Below the pieces are notes generated by a model. That model ran no database searches, was not told the origin of the DNA, and was given only the letters and a program-made list of their open reading frames with translations. Below are positions 17,527 to 25,040 of a stretch of DNA of 38,926 nt, one piece after another. How positions within the stretch are numbered: the stretch's first letter is position 1; each line of letters begins with the position of its first letter. The position numbers and the translations under genes were made by a program. Origin of the DNA: Bacteroidota bacterium (GTDB taxonomy: Bacteria > Bacteroidota > Bacteroidia > B-17B0 > Aurantibacillaceae). The DNA is taken from the NCBI GenBank assembly GCA_013816615.1, contig JACDED010000025.1:1-38926 (forward strand), in the 5' to 3' direction.

Positions 17527-18179
17527 TCTTTTATCTTTTCTTCGTAATAATAAATTTTTATCTGAGCCGCATCTTTAAGAAAATCGATCTTACCGATCGA
17601 GATCCTGTGTACATTAAGTCCTGTGCGTAATTTAATATCCGCTATCAATTCTGCATGACGTTCTTTCCTGATCAATTCTATATTTTCATAATTTATAAGT
17701 TGTACCGCTTCTTTTTTAAAGAACAGGTTGGTTTCGAAAATAAAGGCAACACCAATAATTACAAGATTAATCAGACCTAAGAATAAATATTCGTAACCAT
17801 CAGATGTATCTTTTATTTTAGTTACCGCCGCAATTAAACCAATAGCAATTACCAAAAACAGGTAACTCATATCTTTAATACTGATATCTTCGGTACGGTA
17901 ACGCAACATACTAAATACGGCAAAGAGGCCAAAAGCCGCGCCCATACTAAGCTCCACCTTATTTAATAAAAAGCAGATCAAAAAGATGACCACGTTAAAA
18001 ATAAAGAAGGTAAAGAAAAGGTCACTACGTTTATAAACACGGTAATACACCAAACGGATCAAAATAAATACCGAAACAATATCGATAAGAAATCTGAATG
18101 AGAATTTACTCAGTATTTTTATAAGCTCATCTGTGCTGTTCTCAGTTATGGCGTCTGTAGATATTTGTAAGAGTGTCAT
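17523..18179 (-). CDS. DUF4956 inner-membrane protein
   Basis: The 218 residues contain four to five membrane segments (about 29-46, 53-73, 80-92, 103-120 and 128-148). Diagnostic DUF4956 features are LSMGAAFGLFAVFSMLRYRT and the adjacent EDISIKDMSYLFL block between segments. A soluble alpha/beta tail follows (about 155-218; TGLNVHRISIGKIDFLKDAA). The family is uncharacterised but recurs next to VTC-domain polymerases. It is the obvious candidate for the membrane part of the polymerase complex, perhaps a conduit for polyphosphate (inference). The start at 18179 lies inside the end of the VTC gene (38-bp overlap), which implies coupled translation and fixed stoichiometry. Confidence 0.9.
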   Translation of the reverse strand: MTLLQISTDAITENSTDELIKILSKFSFRFLIDIVSVFILIRLVYYRVYKRSDLFFTFFIFNVVIFLICFLLNKVELSMGAAFGLFAVFSMLRYRTEDISIKDMSYLFLVIAIGLIAAVTKIKDTSDGYEYLFLGLINLVIIGVAFIFETNLFFKKEAVQLINYENIELIRKERHAELIADIKLRTGLNVHRISIGKIDFLKDAAQIKIYYYEEKIKE

Positions 18180-18924
18180 GTTTAATAATATGTTTTAATG
18201 CTAATAGTTTTTCTTTAAAATTATTTTTCTTCGCGTCAATATACGTAAAGGCAATTGCAAAACAATATTTGCTTATTGAACCTTCGCGTACATGCTGTTT
18301 TTTCATTTCTTTTATAAAAGGCGATGGTTTCTTTTTTTCCTGTTTTACCTCTGCAATAACAAGATTATCAAGGTTTACAATTTTATCTCCTTTTTTAAAT
18401 TCAAGATTTATATCAATAGTTAAACGTTCTGCACTTTGTTTGTTTACAAGTGTAATGCGGCTGTAATTAACCCACACAACAGGCACAAGTGTGCCTGGAT
18501 CGAAGGGCAATTCACCTGATAAAAACGCATGTGATTTTTCATTAAAAACAGTTGCAGGATCTTTTTCTTTAATTCTTTCTTTGATCGTTCTGCCTTTGTT
18601 ATTTTTAAATTTCACTTCCAGGTAACCCAGCTGCGAATCTACATAAGTACGGTGCCTTATCTTGTAACGGTTTAATTCGCCATTATGATGTTTATTATAA
18701 AGCATTAAGGTGCTTGTATCGTAATATAAAGTTTGATAACTACTCATCACCTTACTTTCAATATGTAAACATTTATAAAACGGTTCAATTGCTTTTAAAA
18801 CTTCGGGCAACAACTCCATTTTGAACGTATACTTGGTATCTGTTCTATCCATTAGTTTTACACCATCCATCTCTTTTAAAGTGGTTGGTATAAATGAATT
18901 TAATATGTCGTTAACTGAGTTCAA
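18142..18924 (-). CDS. VTC-domain polyphosphate polymerase
   Basis: The 260 residues form a single VTC (triphosphate-tunnel) domain, the catalytic fold of yeast Vtc4, which makes inorganic polyphosphate from ATP. Tunnel residues are present: RTDTKY (27-32), YYDT (67-70), RYKIRHRTY (86-94), YLEVKFKNNKGRTIKERI (101-118), ERLTIDINLEF (166-176), AEVK (191-194) and SKYCFA (218-223). There is no SPX domain and no membrane segment, so the DUF4956 protein encoded downstream probably anchors it. The start is TTG at 18924; an internal ATG at residue 19 is possible, but residues 1-18 look natural. The gene lies 3 bp after the YD-repeat-like gene and overlaps the next by 38 bp. Activity is inferred from conserved residues. 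Confidence 0.9.
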   Translation of the reverse strand: MNSVNDILNSFIPTTLKEMDGVKLMDRTDTKYTFKMELLPEVLKAIEPFYKCLHIESKVMSSYQTLYYDTSTLMLYNKHHNGELNRYKIRHRTYVDSQLGYLEVKFKNNKGRTIKERIKEKDPATVFNEKSHAFLSGELPFDPGTLVPVVWVNYSRITLVNKQSAERLTIDINLEFKKGDKIVNLDNLVIAEVKQEKKKPSPFIKEMKKQHVREGSISKYCFAIAFTYIDAKKNNFKEKLLALKHIIKHDTLTNIYRRHN

Positions 18925-18927
18925 AAA

Positions 18928-19404
18928 TTATTTATAACCGTATATGTATTTTTTTGAGGTCACTAAAACATTATTACCGTCGTAAGTTTTACGTTCGCTT
19001 TTTAAGCCTTTAGAATCGTAAGTGTAAACATTTTTCTTTAATTGCTTGCTGTTTCCATCAAGCACTAATTCTTCTGTTTTTTCTTTTAAAGAATTGTATT
19101 TAGATAAACGTTTTTCTTTTAAAACATTCTTCTCATCATACTCCATTTCTTCTATCACATCATCATCACTATTATATTTGTATTTAGTGGTAGATTTTAA
19201 AAGGCCTTCTTTATCATAATTCACTTCTTCAATTACAAGTCCGGCAGAATTATATATTGTTTTAGAATCGGTAATGGTTTTAGCGCCATGTGTTTCAACC
19301 GAAGTGATGGTTTTAATACCCAGTTTTTTTATGTCCTTCTTTTTTTGCGCGAAAGATCCGGTACTTAAAACTGCAAGTATGAGTGCTATAATTATTTTTT
19401 GCAT
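18928..19404 (-). CDS. Exported YD-repeat-like small protein
   Basis: The 158 residues have a signal peptide (1-19, ending GSFAQ), then about five degenerate repeats of roughly 20 residues such as KTIYNSAGLVIEEVNYDKEG and NVYTYDSKGLKSERKTYDGN. The Y.Y...G....E..YD..G pattern resembles YD/RHS or MORN-like hairpin repeats. It is highly charged and has no enzymatic motif. It sits between the lipoprotein gene (4 bp upstream) and the VTC polymerase gene (3 bp downstream) in the operon. The many Lys residues (well over a tenth of the protein) would suit binding a polyanion such as polyphosphate, which is speculation from composition. It has no counterpart in cassette B. Confidence 0.75.
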   Translation of the reverse strand: MQKIIIALILAVLSTGSFAQKKKDIKKLGIKTITSVETHGAKTITDSKTIYNSAGLVIEEVNYDKEGLLKSTTKYKYNSDDDVIEEMEYDEKNVLKEKRLSKYNSLKEKTEELVLDGNSKQLKKNVYTYDSKGLKSERKTYDGNNVLVTSKKYIYGYK

Positions 19405-19408
19405 GTTC

Positions 19409-19822
19409 TTAATTATAAATTGTTATTTGTTCTACTTCTTTTGTTTGTTTTTTACCAGTTATTTCAACTTCTTTTAGAACTGAAACATTTCCGGATTTTG
19501 ATTGCAGTGTATTATCTTTTGAATACACATAGATCTTATATTTTCCCTTACGTAAATACTTAAATTCAAATTCACCATTGTAATTTGTTTTTGTTTTTTC
19601 GCTATAGCTTACTGCATCGCCATATAAAATATAAACATCTTCATCATACCCGGCATACTCACCGTTTTTAATAGTGAAAGCGTTGTTCCAGTCTTCTACC
19701 CAAATTTTGCCTTTAATGGTTGATGTACCTCCTTCTCCGGCTTCTTTTCTACAGGAGATTAAATTTACAACAAACAGTAGTACAAATCCTAATTTTATTA
19801 AATTCTTAACGAGCATTCTCAT
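19409..19822 (-). CDS. Small lipoprotein of the AGEGG type (VTC operon copy)
   Basis: The 137-residue precursor has a signal peptide with lipobox VNLISC, so the mature protein begins CRKEAGEGGTSTIKGKI. A single small beta-domain follows (TNYNGEFEFKYLRKGKYKIY) and the protein ends ITGKKQTKEVEQITIYN. ATG is at 19822; a second ATG two codons later is equally possible. The gene starts 5 bp after the CotH stop, so it belongs to the operon. Its paralogue at 12925-13332 also directly follows a CotH gene, which argues for a shared job with the CotH kinase. No acidic lipoprotein-export signal follows the Cys, so it may face the periplasm rather than the surface. Confidence 0.78.
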   Translation of the reverse strand: MRMLVKNLIKLGFVLLFVVNLISCRKEAGEGGTSTIKGKIWVEDWNNAFTIKNGEYAGYDEDVYILYGDAVSYSEKTKTNYNGEFEFKYLRKGKYKIYVYSKDNTLQSKSGNVSVLKEVEITGKKQTKEVEQITIYN

Positions 19823-19827
19823 TTATT

Positions 19828-22089
19828 TTAGTTAGTTATTATTATCTTTTTAGTGGCGTTATTGCATTTCACAAGATACAAACCGTTTTGCCAGCCGGAT
19901 GTATTAATAATTATATTTTCAGAAAAATTATTACGATAAATCGTTTGCCCTAAAGCGTTTGTTATATCCAAAGTTTGTTTGTTTATAGTTTCTGTTCTAA
20001 TACAAAAAAACAAATTGGCAGGGTTTGGGTATATTAAAAAATCATTCATACCTGATCCATTTTCTGCGAGACCTACTGTACAGTTAGACATTCCATAAGA
20101 AGGATATGGTAATGATGTAAAATTACCGGTTCCATCCGGGCAACGGCCAATAGAGATATCGGATGTTTGATTACCAAAAGAAACACTGTCGAGTACTGAT
20201 CTTAAACCATTGCTTAAAATAATATTATCCCCATCTTCATTTAACTTAAAAGGCGCATGCATTTGATTTCCTGTTAAAGAAACATTATCTGCCCAAACTA
20301 TTAAATAACCGTTTGGTTGAATAACCGTATTATTTGGAAAAGAGAATTTTGCTTTGTCCTTATTCTCATCACTTAAATAATAATTACTAAGACTTAAAGG
20401 TGTGTTGGTATTGTTATACAGCTCTATCCAATCTTCTTCCAAATTAAATTCGTTTTTAACATCGCTTTTATTATTGGCTAAAAATTCATTTATCACCACC
20501 TGCCCCGGTAAAGGGTTTTGAAGGATCTTTAGTTCATGAAACTCATGCTCTGCCCTTTCCGGTGAAAAAATTCCGGCATTGGCATTTTCGGCATAAATAT
20601 AATATTGCAATTGGTTGCCCGTCATAACAATATTTGTACCGTAAACATTATCGCCCGCTGCGCCATCATTATGCGCACCATCATCGTACATTACAATTCG
20701 TGTAAATTTATCTGCTAACAAAAAGCGGTAGCCAAAATAAACCGTGTTTGCATTTGTAACGTTTGCGGTAAACGTTACGCTTGTATTTAAAGCTGGTGTG
20801 GCGTTGTTATTAACGCCGGCAATTGTTGGTGTAGTAACTGTAAAATCTGCTGTTGATTGTAAATAAGCGATCCTACCATTCATTAATGTTTGTATACCCG
20901 GCACAGAATAACTTCCTACCGAATAATTTGCAGTTAAGGCATTTTGAAATTGCGTGTAAGTAAAGAATTTTCTTGTATCACTTAAAACAGCTGTATCAAC
21001 GAGTGTTTTTAATTGATTATAATCTGTTACATAACTATTACTTACAAATATTTCGTTTAACATTGTGCGTGTATGTGCCACCAACATACGTTTGTATAAA
21101 GGGTTATTGTAAATTGCTTTTATCATTGGCCAATAAGCATCTGTTGAATGGGCGCTTATTGGAAGCACCTGCATTGAAGGAATGGTAAGACTTCCCAGGC
21201 TTGTATTTAAATTCCCTAAAAAAGGAAATCCGCCAAAACTCATATTAAGATCCCATACAATCGGATTGTAGTGTTTTGTACGGTCTTTATACAAATAATA
21301 ATTCTGGCAAAAAGCACCACTGTAGCTATCCAGATTTATTAAAACATTATTAAAAGCCAGCATCCAAATAGCACGGTCAACATCCATTACATTTGCTATT
21401 GTGTTTGGATGATTAGTAACCGAATCACTTAATGCTTCTAATTGTTTCCAACCATAATCGGATTTTATTTCGTAAAAATTAAAATAGGCGCTACTATCAC
21501 CTGCTAGTTGTTTTAAGTTACATTTTGTATTGGCCGATGGCGTTACATTAGGATTGCCTTTTATGAAAGTTCCATCCTGCGAGAAAAAATGGTTGCCACA
21601 AAATACTTTATTAATTGATTCGGTGTTTGAATAAACACCCATGTATGTATTATTGATATATACCTGAGCAAAATTGGCTTCAGGACAATGCATATAATTT
21701 TTCAAGATCTTATACGCTAACACTTCACGTATCATTGAAGGATCCTGGTAACAATTACTTAGTTTAATATCCGCGTAGCCTTGGTGATCCTGGTTCTTAT
21801 AAGCATCCAGCTCAATGTGAATTGGATTTTTTAAACGTGTAGAATCGTAAGAACTGTTTCCTTTGTATCTAACTCCTACGCTATCGTATTGCACGCCATT
21901 GATCTTTACCCATTGCGCCATTACATAACCTTCTTTACTTAATTTAGAAGTATCGAGCATGTAATCCCATTTAGGATCGTTAAAATGCACTTCTATTTTT
22001 TGAATAGCAGTAATGTTATAAAAAGATTGCCCATAACTTTTAAAATTTAAAAGTATGAGCAATCCTAATAATTTAAAGTACCTGAACAT
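19828..22089 (-). CDS. T9SS-secreted CotH-kinase protein with C-terminal lamin-tail domain (VTC operon)
   Basis: The 753 residues comprise a signal peptide (1-20), a CotH kinase domain (about 28-410), an Ig-like/spacer region (about 425-530), a lamin-tail domain (about 533-660; VINEFLANNKSD, LEEDWIELYNNTNTPLSLSN) and a type A T9SS sorting domain (about 680-753; FLIYPNPANLFF, WQNGLYLVKCNN). CotH motifs are VGVRYKGNSSYD (71-82), IKLSNCYQDPSMIREVLAYK (108-127), FAQVYINNTYMGVYSNTE (140-157) and NPIVWDLNMSFGG (275-287). The domain order differs from the other CotH protein, where the lamin-tail comes first. It is flanked by 4-5-bp gaps in the operon. Expected role: phosphorylation of surface proteins outside the cell; the phosphate donor there is an open question. 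Confidence 0.9.
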   Translation of the reverse strand: MFRYFKLLGLLILLNFKSYGQSFYNITAIQKIEVHFNDPKWDYMLDTSKLSKEGYVMAQWVKINGVQYDSVGVRYKGNSSYDSTRLKNPIHIELDAYKNQDHQGYADIKLSNCYQDPSMIREVLAYKILKNYMHCPEANFAQVYINNTYMGVYSNTESINKVFCGNHFFSQDGTFIKGNPNVTPSANTKCNLKQLAGDSSAYFNFYEIKSDYGWKQLEALSDSVTNHPNTIANVMDVDRAIWMLAFNNVLINLDSYSGAFCQNYYLYKDRTKHYNPIVWDLNMSFGGFPFLGNLNTSLGSLTIPSMQVLPISAHSTDAYWPMIKAIYNNPLYKRMLVAHTRTMLNEIFVSNSYVTDYNQLKTLVDTAVLSDTRKFFTYTQFQNALTANYSVGSYSVPGIQTLMNGRIAYLQSTADFTVTTPTIAGVNNNATPALNTSVTFTANVTNANTVYFGYRFLLADKFTRIVMYDDGAHNDGAAGDNVYGTNIVMTGNQLQYYIYAENANAGIFSPERAEHEFHELKILQNPLPGQVVINEFLANNKSDVKNEFNLEEDWIELYNNTNTPLSLSNYYLSDENKDKAKFSFPNNTVIQPNGYLIVWADNVSLTGNQMHAPFKLNEDGDNIILSNGLRSVLDSVSFGNQTSDISIGRCPDGTGNFTSLPYPSYGMSNCTVGLAENGSGMNDFLIYPNPANLFFCIRTETINKQTLDITNALGQTIYRNNFSENIIINTSGWQNGLYLVKCNNATKKIIITN

Positions 22090-22093
22090 TTTT

Positions 22094-23089
22094 TTATTCT
22101 ACTACTAATTTTTGTATTGCGCTTTGGTTGTTTTTACCAATAATGCGAACAAAATAAATACCTGAATTAAAATTCCCGATATTTAATTGCGTTGTTTCTG
22201 TTTCAATATCTTTAACAAGCATTACTTGTTTTCCTTTTGCATCAAATACTACAACGGTATAAGCACCATTTACTTTTGAGCTTAATGTAACAACATTACT
22301 GGCCGGGTTTGGGTGCATTTTTAAGTTTATTAAAGCACTTGAATTTTCTTTAACACCAACACCAGCCGCACAGTTAATACAGCTTGAAAAACAGATATCA
22401 GGCATTACAGTATCTTTTGTTACAATAATTGATCTGTTACCTGCATTAGCGCAAGTGTTAGGAACCGTTTCGGCATTGCCTGTTGTTTTGCCATTATAAA
22501 ATTTAAACTCATAAGTACCATTAGTCACATAATTGATTACTTCATAAACATCATCCGCAAAACTATACATATAAATGGTTGCAGGGTTAAAACTCTGATA
22601 ACTGGCACCAACATGTATACCATTAGCCGAAACCGGCATATTGGCGCTCATATCTACTTTAAACCTTATTAATGATTTACCCGCGGGCGCATTACCTCCA
22701 AACATAATAGCACCAACAAAAGTTGTATCATTTGCAAGTGAATCAACATATAACCAACGGTTATTATTAAATGCATCAACACTTGATTCGATAGGCACAA
22801 ATTCAGCCTCGTAAGTTTGATCTCCGTTTACAAATTGGTATTCATATTTCTGAAAAGCTGGAACATTTACAATAGCACTGTAAATAGTTGTTGAACCTTC
22901 TTGCGTTAATGAAATTGAACTCGGATCAAGATTTGCTGTATAACCGGCCGCAATTTGAAAATCGCCCATAACGTGAATGCCATTAGGACTAATTGTATTT
23001 GTACCCATATTTACGGCAAACTTTATTTTTTTCGCATAAACACCAGATGAGATGCAAAGAATGATAATTAAACTTAATACTTTTTTCAT
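22094..23089 (-). CDS. T9SS-secreted protein with two starch-binding-like beta-sandwich repeats
   Basis: The 331 residues have a signal peptide (1-19), then two related domains opening FAVNMGTNTISPNGIHVMGD (about 24) and FKVDMSANMPVSANGIHVGA (about 148). Each has a Y.F.(F/Y).NG strand near its end (YEYQFVNGDQTYEAE and YEFKFYNGKTTGNAE). This pattern resembles carbohydrate-binding CBM20/48-like sandwiches. A Cys-rich linker (CFSSCINCAAG) leads to a type A T9SS domain (about 255-331; MHPNPASNVVTL, FNSGIYFVRI). It lies 4 bp after the arylsulfotransferase-like gene and 4 bp before the CotH gene. A glycan-binding surface role is inferred from the fold guess only. Confidence 0.78.
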   Translation of the reverse strand: MKKVLSLIIILCISSGVYAKKIKFAVNMGTNTISPNGIHVMGDFQIAAGYTANLDPSSISLTQEGSTTIYSAIVNVPAFQKYEYQFVNGDQTYEAEFVPIESSVDAFNNNRWLYVDSLANDTTFVGAIMFGGNAPAGKSLIRFKVDMSANMPVSANGIHVGASYQSFNPATIYMYSFADDVYEVINYVTNGTYEFKFYNGKTTGNAETVPNTCANAGNRSIIVTKDTVMPDICFSSCINCAAGVGVKENSSALINLKMHPNPASNVVTLSSKVNGAYTVVVFDAKGKQVMLVKDIETETTQLNIGNFNSGIYFVRIIGKNNQSAIQKLVVE

Positions 23090-23093
23090 GTTA

Positions 23094-24785
23094 TTATTTT
23101 ATTAAAGTTATTTTTTTGTTTACAGAAGCTTTATTTGGCACAGCAATGTTTAAAATATATAATCCTGTGTTTAGATCAGACATGTCTATCTTTACTTCAT
23201 TCTTGCTTTTTAAAACCAGTTTTCCGGTGTTATCAAAAATAGAAACCGTAAAATCAGTTTCAGTATACCCGTTAAAATCCAATTCTATATTTCCTGTTGT
23301 TGGATTTGGAAAAATCATAAGAGAATTAAGCGTATTGTTCTGAGTCTTAACAGATGTTACCATTGTATAATCAAATCCTTTTGAATATACATTTACACAA
23401 CCATTAGCATCTGTTGTTCTTACAACATAAATACCATATTGTGAGGGAGTATAGGTTTGACTTGTTGCCCCTACAATCAGATCTCCATTAAAATACCATT
23501 GATAAGTTGTACCAGGTGTTGAGATAAGATCAGGATTTGTATAGCTGATAACCGGTTGCGAAGGTGCAGCGTTATTAATATAGCAAGTTGTATAACGGTG
23601 CGATTGTGGTGTTGTACCACCGGTACTTTTTGTCCAAACAACTGTACCTGCAGAATTAATTTCATAAATAGTTCCTGCAGTAGCCAGGCAGATCATTTGA
23701 TTACCGTTAGGGAATTGATCTGAGCTACCCATGTTACTTGTATAACCGCTTGATAAGTGACGGTTTAAATATGAAGCCGGAGTATAGGCGCTTCCTGCGT
23801 TAATGGTATAATTGTAATTAGTTCTTGGTGAAAGAATTTGATCAACACATGTTTTAGTGCTTGGTGATATTTGTCCTTTATTATTAATACCAACTAAATA
23901 CCCTGCGTTTGGAGATCCTTCAGGAATCCAGTGTGAATCGTGTGTTACATTTAAAATAGTTGAACCTGCTGCCTGGTAAGCAAAAGGATTACCCCAACGG
24001 TATAAAAAATCTCCGCCTTTGCCAGCGTTACCGCCACTATGGGTTGCTGCCTGTGCTGTTGTAGTGCTATGATCAATTATATACCATTCGTTAAGATTAT
24101 GTGAACTAACAACTATTTGGTCAAGAATTGGATTGTAATCAATACCATTCATATGCATCCAATCTTTTTGAGATGCATAATTGATATTTAATAATTGTGG
24201 ATTATTTACAATAGAAGTTTGGTAATTAGCCAAATTGCTATTTACGTTTTGAACAAGGTGATCCCAAACATTCCATTGCCATACAATATTAGCCGTATTA
24301 AGGCCGGTTGGCTGCAGTTCAAGGATCTTTTCAGCCCAAACAATAATATTATTGGTGCCACCGTTCGCTGTTACAGTTGCAGCACTTTTAACATCGTAAC
24401 TAATAATTAAAACATTACCATTTGGCAAAACGCAATGATCATGGTGCATACAATATGTTGTTGAAGAATATGTATAATCCCAAAGTAAAACACCTGCATA
24501 GCTCCATCTTTGGATCTTACCTGTCATACCACCACCAATTAAAGAAGTAGAAATAGAAACAGTTCTGTAAAGATCACCCCCAGGAGCAAGATGTGTTGAA
24601 TAACCAGTGCCGCCGCCTGTAAAATTCCAGGTTTTAACTACCGTATTATTAGTGTCTATCAGGTAGCCAATAGAACTTCCACTGTTGCTATACAACGTTA
24701 GCCCGTTCCATTTCTGGGCGTTTGTTTTAACTGCACAAAAAAGTGCAATTGTAATAATCATCGCTTTAATGGTAATTAATCTCAT
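23094..24785 (-). CDS. T9SS-secreted arylsulfotransferase-like (ASST) beta-propeller protein
   Basis: The 563 residues comprise a signal peptide (1-23, ending KTNAQ), an ASST-type propeller (about 25-400), an Ig-like segment (about 405-472; TYQWYFNGDLIVGATSQTY) and a type A T9SS sorting domain (about 485-563; MIFPNPTTGNIELDF). Family features include HHDHCVLPNGNVLIIS (114-129), KDWMHMNGIDYNPILDQIVV (207-226) and THDSHWIPEG (281-290), whose histidines match those lining the ASST active site. True ASSTs transfer sulfate between phenols through a sulfo-His; phosphate-related activity is not known to me. It is the first gene of the eight-gene operon. The upstream AT-rich 88 bp (24786-24873) should hold the promoter, but I see no exact consensus match. 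Confidence 0.85.
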   Translation of the reverse strand: MRLITIKAMIITIALFCAVKTNAQKWNGLTLYSNSGSSIGYLIDTNNTVVKTWNFTGGGTGYSTHLAPGGDLYRTVSISTSLIGGGMTGKIQRWSYAGVLLWDYTYSSTTYCMHHDHCVLPNGNVLIISYDVKSAATVTANGGTNNIIVWAEKILELQPTGLNTANIVWQWNVWDHLVQNVNSNLANYQTSIVNNPQLLNINYASQKDWMHMNGIDYNPILDQIVVSSHNLNEWYIIDHSTTTAQAATHSGGNAGKGGDFLYRWGNPFAYQAAGSTILNVTHDSHWIPEGSPNAGYLVGINNKGQISPSTKTCVDQILSPRTNYNYTINAGSAYTPASYLNRHLSSGYTSNMGSSDQFPNGNQMICLATAGTIYEINSAGTVVWTKSTGGTTPQSHRYTTCYINNAAPSQPVISYTNPDLISTPGTTYQWYFNGDLIVGATSQTYTPSQYGIYVVRTTDANGCVNVYSKGFDYTMVTSVKTQNNTLNSLMIFPNPTTGNIELDFNGYTETDFTVSIFDNTGKLVLKSKNEVKIDMSDLNTGLYILNIAVPNKASVNKKITLIK

Positions 24786-24873
24786 TTTAAAGTAAATTTA
24801 TAGTTAAGTAAATGTACTTTAAATGTTACAGTGTAAAAAATAAAAGAGGTAAAAAGATGCAAAAAAAGGTGAA

Positions 24874-25040
24874 TTATTTATTGTTAAAAATTTCCATAAC
24901 GGCAGCCGCGTAACTTGGACCAACAGGAACATCAACATCTAAAATTTTTAGGGTTTTATTTTTTTTAAAGGAACAATATACGAACGATGAACCCTCATAA
25001 ATAAGTTAGACGGCAGATTCTCTAAAAAGAATTTCAAAAC
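24874..25040 (-). pseudogene. Decayed C-terminal remnant of a LytTR-type response regulator
   Basis: Directly after the deacetylase stop codon (25041) the same minus frame reads VLKFFLENLPS, then NLFMRVHRSYIVPLKKIKP, and stops at 24948. A different frame then gives KTLKILDVDVPVGPSYAAAV and MEIFNNK, stopping at 24874. Together these are the last third of a LytTR DNA-binding domain (FMRVHRSYIV and VPVGPSY are diagnostic), split by a one-base frameshift near an A-rich tract at 24952-24967. No start codon and no receiver domain remain; the upstream part has been replaced by the polysaccharide gene. I therefore call it a dead fragment at a recombination junction. Confidence 0.8.
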
